Shown here in pieces: positions 18,086 through 27,881 of a stretch of 64,000 nt of DNA. The position numbers and the translations under genes were made by a program. Each line of letters opens with the position of its first letter. Positions within the stretch are counted from its first letter, which is position 1. The stretch spans positions 62,001-126,000 of the forward strand of contig JAQGDQ010002389.1 in assembly GCA_030141605.1 (NCBI GenBank), given 5' to 3'. The stretch is from Tubiluchus corallicola. Lineage: Eukaryota > Priapulida > Priapulimorpha > Priapulimorphida > Tubiluchidae. A model generated the notes under the pieces. It did not search any database and was not told the origin of the DNA. It saw only the letters and a program-made list of their open reading frames with translations.

Positions 18086-19759
18086 TTAAAATAACCCCTG
18101 GATATTCCCATATTCATCAACAAAAATATCATGAGCAGCAGGAGAAGAAGACAAGCCTGGCATCGTCATTATATCCCCACATACAGCAACAACAAATCCT
18201 GCCCCACGGGAAAGCCGAAACTCGTTAATCTGGATCTCATGCCCGCAAGGCGCGCCTTTTAAATTCGGATCCGTCGAAAAACTATATTGAGTCTTCGCAA
18301 TACAAACCGGTAAAGAAGCAAATCCGTCTTTCTCAATGAGCTTTAATTCACGACACGCCTTGGGCGTCAAAGAAATACGATCAGCACCATAAAAATTACG
18401 CGCAATAAAGTCCAATTTGTCATAAACAGAACAATCCTCCGCATACGCGTACGAAAGGTGGCCTGAAGACGATTCCGTAAGAGAAATCACTTTTTGAGCT
18501 AATTCCTCACACCCTACTCCTCCTTGTTCCCAATGCCGGCACAAAACAACATCCACACCCGCAGAATTACAAATATCATAAACCGCATTGATTTCCTGTA
18601 ATGTGTCTTTTGAAAATTGATTGATCGCAACAACTAAAGGAAGCTGATATCGCCGTAGATTTTCAATATGGCGTTTTAAATTCTCTCCACCTCTATATAC
18701 AGCCTCTACATCTTCCTTATCAAGTGCCGATTTTTCAACACCCCCATGCATCTTTAATGCCCGTATTGTTGCCACTAAAACAGCCACCTTAGGAGCTATG
18801 CCAGATTTTCGACACTTAATATCCAAAAATTTCAATGCGCCTAAATCAGCCCCAAATCCCGCTTCAGTAACCACATAATCCGCAAGTTTTAACGCTGTCT
18901 TTGTCGCAACCAGCGAATTACATCCATGAGCAATATTCGCAAAAGGTCCTCCGTGAACAAACGCCGGCGTATGTTCAAGAGTTTGAACCAAATTAGGCAT
19001 AAAAGCATCCCGCAACAAAGAGGTCATTGGCCCACCAGCTTGCAAATCTTCCGCCGTTACAGCTTTAAGAGAACGTGTTCGCCCAACGATCATACGATCA
19101 AGATTATGCCGTAAATCTTCCAAATTTTTTGATAAACATAAAACCGCCATAACCTCTGAAGCAACCGTAATATCAAAATGATCTTCGCGAGGGAAGCCAT
19201 TACCAACTCCCCCTAAAGAGATAACGATATTTCTTAAAGACCGATCATTCATATCAAGAACACGACGCCATGATATACGACGAGGATCAATGTCTAAACG
19301 ATTACCGTGATGAATATGATTGTCCAATAAGGCCGCCAAAAGATTATTAGCAACCCCTATCGCATGAATATCGCCTGTAAAATGTAAATTGATATCTTCC
19401 ATAGGAACAACTTGCGCATACCCTCCGCCACACGCTCCTCCCTTCATACCAAAACAAGGTCCAAGGCTAGGCTCACGTAAGCAGGCTGCTGTTTTTTTAC
19501 CCAAACGAGAAAGCGCATCCGATAATCCAATTAATGTCGTTGTTTTTCCCTCACCAGCTGGTGTGGGGCTTATCGCTGTGACAAGAATAAGATTTCCCTC
19601 TTCAGAACGATCCTCCAGTGACTCTAAGAATCTATGAGAAAGTTTCGCTTTATACGCCCCGTAACAATAAAGAGAATCATGGGTAATTCCCAGTTTCTCA
19701 CCAATTTCTGTAATCGGCTCCATATACGCTTTGCGCGCAATATCAATATCTGTTAACAT
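18086..19759 (-). CDS. fhs: Formate--tetrahydrofolate ligase
   Basis: 557 residues, full length. It makes 10-formyl-THF from formate, THF and ATP in the cytoplasm. Visible are the P-loop-like [18 protein letters not shown] (~67-84), the conserved [20 protein letters not shown] (~103-122), [16 protein letters not shown] (~265) and the C-terminal [18 protein letters not shown]. It supplies one-carbon units for purine synthesis and for Fmt. The start follows family length. The small RHH gene lies immediately downstream. Confidence 0.97.
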   Translation of the reverse strand: MLTDIDIARKAYMEPITEIGEKLGITHDSLYCYGAYKAKLSHRFLESLEDRSEEGNLILVTAISPTPAGEGKTTTLIGLSDALSRLGKKTAACLREPSLGPCFGMKGGACGGGYAQVVPMEDINLHFTGDIHAIGVANNLLAALLDNHIHHGNRLDIDPRRISWRRVLDMNDRSLRNIVISLGGVGNGFPREDHFDITVASEVMAVLCLSKNLEDLRHNLDRMIVGRTRSLKAVTAEDLQAGGPMTSLLRDAFMPNLVQTLEHTPAFVHGGPFANIAHGCNSLVATKTALKLADYVVTEAGFGADLGALKFLDIKCRKSGIAPKVAVLVATIRALKMHGGVEKSALDKEDVEAVYRGGENLKRHIENLRRYQLPLVVAINQFSKDTLQEINAVYDICNSAGVDVVLCRHWEQGGVGCEELAQKVISLTESSSGHLSYAYAEDCSVYDKLDFIARNFYGADRISLTPKACRELKLIEKDGFASLPVCIAKTQYSFSTDPNLKGAPCGHEIQINEFRLSRGAGFVVAVCGDIMTMPGLSSSPAAHDIFVDEYGNIQGLF

Positions 19760-19803
19760 GAATAAACCTCTTTCCTGTTTTTTGAAATTTAAATTCTATA
19801 AAT

Positions 19804-21000
19804 TCAACGATCCTTGTTCCCATACCCAAATGTCTGCTGAAAAACAAACGAAATAAACTCTGTTACATCAGAACGAATATTCACTCCACCTAATCCCTGC
19901 CGATAAGGATGATCCCCTCCTGAAATACGCCTTATATTTTTGAATGTTACAGAAGAATTTTCATGTGAATTATTAGAAAATAAAGGCTCCTCTAATGGCA
20001 TTGAAACATAAGTTTCCAAAGTAGTATCCACCTCTGCCGCAATCCCCCAGAGGCTATGCTCTGTCCCATAAGGAAGGCCATAACGCGTATCCCATCCAAA
20101 AATAAAAACTGTATCATCAGAAATAAATTCTTCCCACAAAACATTATTAATCGCAAACCAGGAAAAAGTAGAGCCCACGCGCGTTTCCTTTAAATTTTCT
20201 ATAATGTAACTTTTAGATTGCTGAAATTCCTTCCATGAAATCTCTTTCTCTCTATTAAATAAAGACCAGAATCCCACATAAATTTTTTCCTCATTCTGAA
20301 TAAGAATACGACGCCAGAAAGGTTGAAGTAATGTCGGCCAAGAAGAAACATAAACCGGCTCTTCTTCGGAAGGAAACAACTTATGAACATACTGTTCCTT
20401 CATATATCGAATACTATAATATTCTGAAAATAACCCTACTGTGGTCCAGAAAACAGCAAAACATAAAACAAACCCAGCAACATAAGAGGGAAAGTTTTTT
20501 GACCGTCCCCATAATATCCCAATCGCAATGGCGATCAAAAGAGGAATCGTATAAAAAAAATCAATAATCGGCAACGCCGCAAACGCAATGCGTTTATTAC
20601 TAAAAGGCCAGAGCCATTGAGTCCCATACGATGTGAAAATATCTAAAAGAGGATGTGTCACAGTCGCTAAAATCATAAGCCAAAGCCAAAGCCTAAAACT
20701 TCCAGGACCTCCTAAACGTTCCAAAGAGCGGCCTTGCGGATTTCTACGCCAGCGGCAATAATAAAATAACCAAACGAAAACAGCTGCCATAGCTCCTAAA
20801 ATAGGTGTAACAAATAAAGAATGCGAAGCGCCACGATGAATTAACCAGCTTTCAAAAAAATCAATTGTCGGAATTAATACATCCATATCGGGAATTGTCG
20901 CAGCAAACGCCCCCCAAAATAAAGCTTCTCTACCAAAACGCTTCCGAAAAGCCACTTGCCCTATTAACGCTCCAAAAGCAGCTTGTGTAACACTATCCAT
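19804..21000 (-). CDS. Membrane-bound metal-dependent hydrolase, YdjM/DUF457 family
   Basis: 398 residues. The N-terminal half is a multi-helix membrane domain with the family's putative metal ligands: PDMD (residues 37-40), HRGASHS (55-61) and THPLLDIFTSYG (~117). These match YdjM/LexA-regulated hydrolase-type proteins (PF04307). After the last helix (~190) comes a ~200-residue soluble part with few recognisable motifs. Its biochemical role is unproven. It sits alone between fhs and an M20 amidohydrolase on the same strand, with 44- and 91-bp gaps. Confidence 0.82.
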   Translation of the reverse strand: MDSVTQAAFGALIGQVAFRKRFGREALFWGAFAATIPDMDVLIPTIDFFESWLIHRGASHSLFVTPILGAMAAVFVWLFYYCRWRRNPQGRSLERLGGPGSFRLWLWLMILATVTHPLLDIFTSYGTQWLWPFSNKRIAFAALPIIDFFYTIPLLIAIAIGILWGRSKNFPSYVAGFVLCFAVFWTTVGLFSEYYSIRYMKEQYVHKLFPSEEEPVYVSSWPTLLQPFWRRILIQNEEKIYVGFWSLFNREKEISWKEFQQSKSYIIENLKETRVGSTFSWFAINNVLWEEFISDDTVFIFGWDTRYGLPYGTEHSLWGIAAEVDTTLETYVSMPLEEPLFSNNSHENSSVTFKNIRRISGGDHPYRQGLGGVNIRSDVTEFISFVFQQTFGYGNKDR

Positions 21001-21091
21001 AAAATTCCTGTTTGCTTGTAATCATACATATTTGCCCACATCATTCTAAAATAACAAGCAAAAGATATACGATTATATATAGTTTCTATAT

Positions 21092-22252
21092 TCAGACCGG
21101 CAATTCCTGCTCAACTAACTGAACCCACCATGATGCTCCATACGGTAAAGCCTCGTCATTAAAATCAAAAGAAGGGCTGTGAAATTGGCTTTCCGGCCTT
21201 CCGGTTCCCAATAAAACATAACATCCCGGCTTTTCCTTCAACATCCATGAAAAATCTTCCGAGCCAAACACAGGATCCATTTGAGCTAATGCCTCCTCTC
21301 CCCACAAAGAAATAGCCGCGCGACGCGCGCATATTGTTTCTTTTTCCGTGTTAATCGTCGGAGGATAGTCTCGAATATACGTCATCTCACCCGTAACATT
21401 ATGGGCATGGCAAATTCCTTCGACAATTCTGCGCATGGATTCTTCAATTAAATCCTGATCCTTTAACGAAAAAGAACGTGTCGATCCTCTCAGCTCAACA
21501 GTATCAGGAATGATATTCTGAGCAGTCCCTCCCTGTAAATAGGTCACAGAAACAACAATAGGCTGCTCCATCGGATTAACACGGCGTGAGCAAATTGTCT
21601 GCAGCGATGTCACAATCTCCGCCGCAACAAGCAAAGGATCCCTACTCTTCCACGGAACAGCAGAATGCCCTCCCTGGCCTTTAACACGAATTGAAAAACT
21701 ATCCGCCGAAGCCATGATAGACCCCGCTACAATCCCCATCTTTCCTAAAGGAAAAAATGGCCAATTATGTAAACCATAAATAAAATCAACAGGAAAATGC
21801 TGAAACAATCCTTCCGAAACCATCTTCTTTCCTCCTGCATCCTCTTCCTCAGCAGGCTGGAAAATAAAACAAACCTTTCCTCGAAAATTCCCCCTTTCAG
21901 ATAAATATCGCGCCGCCGCCAATAACATGGCAATATGGCCATCATGACCACAAGCATGCATCTTGCCAGGAATAGATGACGCATAATCAAGACCGGTCTC
22001 TTCTGTCATATTTAAAGCATCTATATCAGCACGCAAACCAATAAAAGGGCCTTCCCCTCTCTTGAGAACACCTACAACTCCTGTACCCGCTAACCCTTCA
22101 TAAACACTGATCCCAAAACTGCGAAGCTTCTCAGCAATAAAAGAGGCAGTTTTATATTCCTCATACGCTGTCTCGGGGCAGTGATGAAAATGCTGCCGCC
22201 AAGAAGCTATTTCAGAATGTAATGAACACATATAATCAAAAATTTCCGACAT
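21092..22252 (-). CDS. M20-family amidohydrolase (hippurate hydrolase/N-acyl amino acid type)
   Basis: 386-residue cytoplasmic zinc peptidase-like enzyme. Metal-binding HACGHDGH lies near 94-101 and the catalytic/metal Glu pair in FQPAEEEDAGG near 130. The dimerisation domain has GGHSAVPW (~190). FGSEDFSWML (~340) gives another ligand region. These features match the AmiA/HipO branch that cleaves N-acyl amino acids or peptidoglycan-derived amides. The exact substrate is unknown. Next downstream is the YdjM-like gene; upstream is an SLC13 permease after 58 bp, and import plus hydrolysis by the pair is conceivable. Confidence 0.88.
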   Translation of the reverse strand: MSEIFDYMCSLHSEIASWRQHFHHCPETAYEEYKTASFIAEKLRSFGISVYEGLAGTGVVGVLKRGEGPFIGLRADIDALNMTEETGLDYASSIPGKMHACGHDGHIAMLLAAARYLSERGNFRGKVCFIFQPAEEEDAGGKKMVSEGLFQHFPVDFIYGLHNWPFFPLGKMGIVAGSIMASADSFSIRVKGQGGHSAVPWKSRDPLLVAAEIVTSLQTICSRRVNPMEQPIVVSVTYLQGGTAQNIIPDTVELRGSTRSFSLKDQDLIEESMRRIVEGICHAHNVTGEMTYIRDYPPTINTEKETICARRAAISLWGEEALAQMDPVFGSEDFSWMLKEKPGCYVLLGTGRPESQFHSPSFDFNDEALPYGASWWVQLVEQELPV

Positions 22253-22310
22253 TGCCAGATTCTCCCAAACAACTCCATAAAAATTACGCTCGCTTTATTC
22301 TTTAATATTC

Positions 22311-24143
22311 TTATAAACCATACCACATAGGAGCAAAAAATGTAAAAGAAAGCCAGATACAAAATAAAAGAGGTATCCCCGATACAAAAAAATCACTAAA
22401 ACGATAATGACCAACACCAAAAACCATTAAACTCGTCTGGTAACCAACCGGTGTCGCAAAGGCACAATTAGAAGCAAACATTACAGCAACAGCAAAAGGA
22501 ATAGGAGAAATCCCTAAGCTATTTGCCATCGCTATCGCTATTGGCGTAAATAAAACAGCACATGTCTGTGTACTGACAATATTCGTTATTAAAGCAACAA
22601 TTAAAAATAAAACAGATAAGTAAACCGTTGGGGAAGAATCGCTCAGATAATAACGCGCTATAGATGCCAGCCAATGCGCTCCTCCTGTTTCTTGAACAGC
22701 AAATCCCATCGCTAACGCTGCCGCCATAGAGGTAATAATCTTGCTGTCAATCGCTCTGACAGCTTGCTTAACCGTAAGAACACCCGTTAAAACCATACAT
22801 AACGCGCCCAGCATAGCAGACGTAACAAGAGGAAGAAAACCAAACGCCGCTAAACCAATCGCGCAAACAAAAATTAAAACCGCTTTTCTTAGCATCCAAA
22901 CCTTTGGGATAGGCCTTCTTGATTTATCCTTAACAATTGTTTCCTCAGCTTCTCGTAAACGGCGAATAGCTTCATACACTCCCTCAACTAACAATAAATC
23001 TCCCGCCTGAAGTTTAATATCGGAAATTTCTTCCTGAAGTAAACTATTTCGCCGCTGAACGGCCAAAACAATACAGGAAAACTCATGCTCAAAATTCGCT
23101 TCTCTTAATGTTTTCCCCACAAGCGATGAAGAGGGCTGAATAACAGCTTCTGCCAAAAGACGATCCTGCGGAAAAAGGGATGTCCTCACTCCCGTGACAT
23201 TAGAATGGCTGTGCAATAAAATGAAATTTTTAAACATCGCTCGCTCCAGAACCTCTCTGGAGGCAGAAACAATAACCGTATCATCCGGAGCAAGCTCCAA
23301 GCCATCAAAAGGAGCCGATAAACGTTTGTCCTTACGCAATATCATAACTAAACGAACATCTGGCATATCCGGCAAATGATTACCAAAAATTTTCTTGCCG
23401 ATAAAACTCGGGTTCGTCGATAAATCAACTTGTGCGATAAACTTGTCATTCTTCGGGCTTTCATCCAAAAGCGTCGAAGACATACCCAAACGTTCCGGCA
23501 AAATAAAAGGCATAGCAACAGTAATATAAAAAAATCCAACCATCGCCATAACCAGTCCCGGAACTGTAAAATCAAAAAAATGAAACGGCTGCTCTCCAAA
23601 CTCCACCATCGTAATTGATACTAAAATATTCGTCCCTGAACCCACAAGTGTCGTCATTCCACCAAAAACAGCCGAAAAACTCAGCGGCATCATAACTTTG
23701 GAAACAGAAATATTATACTGTTGCGCTATTGATTGCATAACAGGAATAAAAATCATCACGACCGGTATATTATTTAAAAAAGCGCTCGCAACCATAACAC
23801 ATATCAAACACAGTAAAATCGATAGGGTCGGAGTCTCTTTTCCCACCTGTAAAACACAGCGCGATAAAGCATCAAGAGCCCCCGTTACCATTAAACCACG
23901 TCCTATAATCAATAACGCCATAATCGCAATAACAGCAGGACTCGCAAAACCATGCAGTAAACGGCCCGCGCCTAAAAGATTGTCGCCCGTAGCATCCTGA
24001 ATCGGATAAATATGAAAAACAACCATCAGAACGATTACAATCCCAATAGACACGATCTCTATAGGCCACCGATCCGTCGCATAAACAGCTAAGGCAGATA
24101 AAACGATAAACCAGGTCATCCCCATTTCAAACGTCATTTCCAT
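22311..24143 (-). CDS. SLC13/DASS-family permease with two RCK_C domains
   Basis: 610 residues from the chosen ATG, which has AAGGA seven bases upstream; an in-frame GTG ten codons earlier is less likely. Two blocks of membrane helices (~1-200 and ~410-610) flank two regulatory TrkA-C/RCK_C domains: PDVRLVMILRKDKRLSAPFD...LAPDDTVIV and FEHEFSCIVLAVQRRN...LQAGDLLLVEG. The first block contains AFLNNIPVVMIFIPV and the last NIVSTQTCAVLFTPIAIAMA with ASNCAFATPVGYQTSLMV, typical of sodium/anion (sulfate, citrate, dicarboxylate) symporters. The substrate is not determined. It lies divergently from ilvD. Confidence 0.87.
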   Translation of the reverse strand: MEMTFEMGMTWFIVLSALAVYATDRWPIEIVSIGIVIVLMVVFHIYPIQDATGDNLLGAGRLLHGFASPAVIAIMALLIIGRGLMVTGALDALSRCVLQVGKETPTLSILLCLICVMVASAFLNNIPVVMIFIPVMQSIAQQYNISVSKVMMPLSFSAVFGGMTTLVGSGTNILVSITMVEFGEQPFHFFDFTVPGLVMAMVGFFYITVAMPFILPERLGMSSTLLDESPKNDKFIAQVDLSTNPSFIGKKIFGNHLPDMPDVRLVMILRKDKRLSAPFDGLELAPDDTVIVSASREVLERAMFKNFILLHSHSNVTGVRTSLFPQDRLLAEAVIQPSSSLVGKTLREANFEHEFSCIVLAVQRRNSLLQEEISDIKLQAGDLLLVEGVYEAIRRLREAEETIVKDKSRRPIPKVWMLRKAVLIFVCAIGLAAFGFLPLVTSAMLGALCMVLTGVLTVKQAVRAIDSKIITSMAAALAMGFAVQETGGAHWLASIARYYLSDSSPTVYLSVLFLIVALITNIVSTQTCAVLFTPIAIAMANSLGISPIPFAVAVMFASNCAFATPVGYQTSLMVFGVGHYRFSDFFVSGIPLLFCIWLSFTFFAPMWYGL

Positions 24144-24267
24144 AAAAAATCCTTGTATTCTCTCTGCGTACACAATCGATTTTTATCACTGTATCATCTT
24201 GACAATAGCTTACAGGCTTCTTTAACTTTCTCAAAAATTTGACAAAGCTATTTTCGTATGACACAGT

Positions 24268-24289
24268 TTTTTATAACTTATTATAAAAA
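24268..24289. repeat. AT-only inverted repeat upstream of ilvD
   Basis: TTTTTATAA (24268-24276) and TTATAAAAA (24281-24289) form a perfect 9-bp inverted repeat around CTTA, 28 bp before the ilvD start. Two TTGACA boxes lie upstream at 24199 and 24239. It may be an operator or part of the promoter; being pure A/T its meaning is uncertain. Confidence 0.35.
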
Positions 24290-24317
24290 CAAAAAAAAGT
24301 AAATCATGGAGATTACA

Positions 24318-26171
24318 ATGCCTCAATATCGCTCTTATACGTCAACACAAGGAAAAAAAATGGCAGGTGCACGAAGCCTCTGGCGAGCAACAGGCGTAAA
24401 ACAGGAAGATTTTGGAAAGCCTATTATTGCTGTGGTGAACTCTTTCACACAATTTGTTCCAGGACATGTTCATCTCAAAAATATCGGAGATATTGTCGCA
24501 CAGGAAATTTATCAAAATGGCGCAGTTCCCCGAGAATTCAATACAATCGCTATTGATGATGGGATCGCGATGGGGCATGAGGGAATGCTCTATAGTCTCC
24601 CTTCTCGAGATCTCATAGCCGATTCTATCGAATATATGATCAATGCCCATTGTGTAGATGCGATGGTGTGTATTTCTAATTGTGATAAAATTACACCAGG
24701 AATGATGATGGCCGCCATGCGACTGAATATCCCCACTATCTTTGTTTCTGGCGGACCTATGGAATCAGGGAAAATGCAGCTGGAAAATGGCGAGAATATA
24801 AAAATAGATCTCATTGATGCCATGACACAAGCCGCTCGAGATGATATCAGCGATACAGAACTACAAAATTACGAGCAGAACGCATGTCCAACATGTGGCT
24901 CATGTTCTGGCATGTTTACAGCAAACTCAATGAACTGCCTTGCCGAAGCTTTAGGACTCGCTCTTCCCGGAAACGGAACACTCCTAGCCACACATGAAGA
25001 TCGAAAAACACTCTTTCAAAAAGCTGGCGAAAAAATTGTCTCCCTGACAAAACGCTATTATGAAAATGATGATCTTTCCGCTTTACCGCGCTCTATCGCA
25101 TGCCTGGAAAGTTTCCATAACGCCATGAAACTTGATATCGCTATGGGAGGATCAACCAATACAGTCCTTCATCTGCTTGCTATTGCACAGGAAGGAAACA
25201 TATCTTTCTCCATGAACGATATTGATACACTCTCAAAGGAAATCCCTCACTTATGCCAAGTCGCCCCTTCAGGAAATCAATGGCATATAGAAGATGTTCA
25301 CCGTGCAGGCGGCATTATGGCGATCCTCGGAGAACTCGATCGCGCAGGTCTTCTCAATACAAATGTTTCGACAAGTTATGAAACAAATCTAAAAGATGCT
25401 CTTCGAAAATGGGATATTCAGCAAACAAACAATCCTCATATCCAGCAGTTCTATAAAGCCGCACCCGGAAGAATAAAAACAAAAACACCATTCTCTCAAA
25501 ACAAACGGTGGGATACACTGGATACAGACCGCAAAAAGGGATGCATACGCGATGTCTCTCATGCCTATAGCCCAGAAGGAGGACTCGCCGTGCTGTTTGG
25601 AAATATCGCAAAGCAAGGATGCCTCGTCAAAACAGCCGGTGTTGATCCTTCAATGCTTGAGTTTACAGGCACTGTCTGCGTTTTTGATAGTCAAGAGAGC
25701 GCTACCGAGGCTATTCTTAACGGAACTGTGCAAGCTGGCCATCTGGTCGTCATTCGCTATGAAGGACCTCAAGGAGGGCCTGGCATGCAGGAAATGCTCT
25801 ATCCCACAAGCTACTTAAAATCCATGAATCTGGATAAAGTATGCGCTCTGCTGACAGATGGACGTTTCTCTGGCGGAACCTCCGGACTCTCAATCGGCCA
25901 TATCTCACCGGAAGCTGCTGACAAAGGCGATGTAGCGCTTTTAAAAAACGGTGATATAATCACAATTAATATTCCAGAGCGTTCGCTGAACGTTCATTTG
26001 TCAGAAAATATATTGAAAGAACGACGAGAAATAATGGAAAATATGAAAGACAAAGCATGGAAACCAGTTCGAAAGCGTACGGTTTCTCCCGCGCTGAGGC
26101 TCTGGGCATACGCAGCAAGCAGCGCAGACAAAGGAGCTGCCCGTAATATTCAAAAACTCAAACAGCTATAA
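24318..26171 (+). CDS. ilvD: Dihydroxy-acid dehydratase
   Basis: 617 residues from the chosen start. It dehydrates 2,3-dihydroxy acids in valine, isoleucine and pantothenate synthesis using an Fe-S cluster. The cluster Cys lie in [12 protein letters not shown] (~120) and [13 protein letters not shown] (~190). The C-terminal [20 protein letters not shown] is the substrate site. The ATG at 24318 is chosen over 24306 because GGAG lies seven bases upstream and the protein then begins [19 protein letters not shown], like E. coli IlvD. The rest of the ilv pathway is not here. glpK follows after 49 bp. Confidence 0.97.
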   Translation: MPQYRSYTSTQGKKMAGARSLWRATGVKQEDFGKPIIAVVNSFTQFVPGHVHLKNIGDIVAQEIYQNGAVPREFNTIAIDDGIAMGHEGMLYSLPSRDLIADSIEYMINAHCVDAMVCISNCDKITPGMMMAAMRLNIPTIFVSGGPMESGKMQLENGENIKIDLIDAMTQAARDDISDTELQNYEQNACPTCGSCSGMFTANSMNCLAEALGLALPGNGTLLATHEDRKTLFQKAGEKIVSLTKRYYENDDLSALPRSIACLESFHNAMKLDIAMGGSTNTVLHLLAIAQEGNISFSMNDIDTLSKEIPHLCQVAPSGNQWHIEDVHRAGGIMAILGELDRAGLLNTNVSTSYETNLKDALRKWDIQQTNNPHIQQFYKAAPGRIKTKTPFSQNKRWDTLDTDRKKGCIRDVSHAYSPEGGLAVLFGNIAKQGCLVKTAGVDPSMLEFTGTVCVFDSQESATEAILNGTVQAGHLVVIRYEGPQGGPGMQEMLYPTSYLKSMNLDKVCALLTDGRFSGGTSGLSIGHISPEAADKGDVALLKNGDIITINIPERSLNVHLSENILKERREIMENMKDKAWKPVRKRTVSPALRLWAYAASSADKGAARNIQKLKQL

Positions 26172-26220
26172 AATAAAAAGAACCAATTTCAAAAAACATT
26201 ATTAACAAGGGATATAAAAA

Positions 26221-27786
26221 ATGGCAGAGAAAAAATACATTGTTGCACTCGATCAAGGCACAACAAGTTCACGCGCTATCATTTTCAACCGCCAAGGAGA
26301 AATAGTCTCTGTTGCTCAAGAAGAGTTTACACAGTTTTTTCCTCAACCTTCCTATATGGAGCATGATCCAGAGGAAATTTTTTCCTCACAGCTTAATGTT
26401 CTTAAAAATGCTTTAAAAGACGCGCGTATTTCTCCTTCAGAAATCCAAGCTATCGGAATTACAAACCAAAGAGAAACCGTTATCCTATGGGATAAAATTA
26501 CCGGAAAACCCCTCTATAACGCTCTTGTGTGGCAAGACAAGCGAAGTACCGGAGTTTGCCAGACCTTAACAGAAAACGACTTTGGCCATGTCTTTACGAA
26601 AAAAACAGGCCTGCTTATCGATCCTTACTTCTCCGGCACAAAAATTCACTGGCTTTTAAAAAATATTCCTGAAATCCAGGAAAAAGCAAACAAAGAAGAG
26701 TTGCTATTTGGCACTGTAGACAGTTGGCTAGTATGGAAATTAACTAACGGACAAATCCACGTTACCGACGAAACAAATGCAAGCCGTACTCTCCTTTACA
26801 ATATTCATACAGGAGAATGGGATTCCGAGCTCCTCAATATTCTCCAGATTCCCTACTCCATTCTTCCTGAAGTTCGCTCTTCTTCCGAAATCGTCGGTTT
26901 CTGCGCTAAAGATATCCTTGGTGAAGAGATTCCCATAGCAGGTATCGCCGGTGATCAGCATGCAGCAATATTCGGAAATAACTGCTTTCACGCAGGGGAA
27001 ATCAAAAATACCTACGGAACAGGTTGCTTTATTCTTATGAATACAGGAGAACAAATCGCGCAATCACACAATAACCTCCTTTCAACCATCGCATGGTCCA
27101 GAAATAAAAAACGTGTTTTTGCCCTAGAAGGAAGTGTCTTCATGGGAGGCGCTATCATCCAATGGCTTCGAGATGGCCTTAAAATCATTAAAAATGCTTC
27201 TGAAATTGAACCTCTCGCAAAAAGTGTCCCGAATAACGGTGGCGTCTATTTTGTCCCCGCTTTCGCCGGCCTGGGTGCACCTCATTGGGACACATACGCA
27301 AGAGGAACTATCATCGGTATGACACGAGGAACAACGCAAGGGCATATTGCCAGAGCAGCCCTTGAAGCCATCGCCTACCAGAGCGCCGATGTCCTTAATG
27401 CCATGCAAAAAGACGCAAAAACTCCTCTTTCAACTATCAGAGTCGACGGAGGCGCCGCAAAAAACAATTTCCTTATGCAATTTCAAGCCGATATTCTCGG
27501 TCTTCTAATAGAACGACCAAAAATTACAGAAACAACAGCATTCGGAGCCGCGTGTCTCGCCGGTCTCGCAACAAAATTCTGGGAAAATGAAGAAGAAATA
27601 CAAAGCCTGTGGAAACTCGATCGGCAATTTACCCCTGCTTTCTCTGAACAAGAACGCTCCTTTCTTATAGAGCGTTGGCACGACGCTGTTGACAGAACAA
27701 AAGGATTTGCCAAACCTTCAGCCACCTCCATAAGCTCCGTTGAAAATATTCATGAAAATTCTTCAAAAAAATATGAAATCGCTTGA
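26221..27786 (+). CDS. glpK: Glycerol kinase
   Basis: 521 residues of the FGGY kinase family. It phosphorylates glycerol to glycerol-3-phosphate. The ATP/substrate motifs are ALDQGTTSSRAIIFNRQG at the N-terminus, TNQRETVILW (~82), NTYGTGCFILMNTG (~262) and the C-terminal signature VDGGAAKNNFLMQFQADILG (~410). A ~20-residue Ser/Asn-rich tail exceeds the usual ~500-residue length. AAGGGATATAAAA precedes the ATG. No glpF, glpD or glpR is near; it follows ilvD by 49 bp, so co-transcription with it is possible. Confidence 0.96.
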   Translation: MAEKKYIVALDQGTTSSRAIIFNRQGEIVSVAQEEFTQFFPQPSYMEHDPEEIFSSQLNVLKNALKDARISPSEIQAIGITNQRETVILWDKITGKPLYNALVWQDKRSTGVCQTLTENDFGHVFTKKTGLLIDPYFSGTKIHWLLKNIPEIQEKANKEELLFGTVDSWLVWKLTNGQIHVTDETNASRTLLYNIHTGEWDSELLNILQIPYSILPEVRSSSEIVGFCAKDILGEEIPIAGIAGDQHAAIFGNNCFHAGEIKNTYGTGCFILMNTGEQIAQSHNNLLSTIAWSRNKKRVFALEGSVFMGGAIIQWLRDGLKIIKNASEIEPLAKSVPNNGGVYFVPAFAGLGAPHWDTYARGTIIGMTRGTTQGHIARAALEAIAYQSADVLNAMQKDAKTPLSTIRVDGGAAKNNFLMQFQADILGLLIERPKITETTAFGAACLAGLATKFWENEEEIQSLWKLDRQFTPAFSEQERSFLIERWHDAVDRTKGFAKPSATSISSVENIHENSSKKYEIA

Positions 27787-27881
27787 AATTACTTAAATGC
27801 AAGATAAATACTATAGCGTATCCACTTTATATTTTTAATTTAAAAGAACTTTTTAACGACAAATAAAAGAGGTTTGAACGA

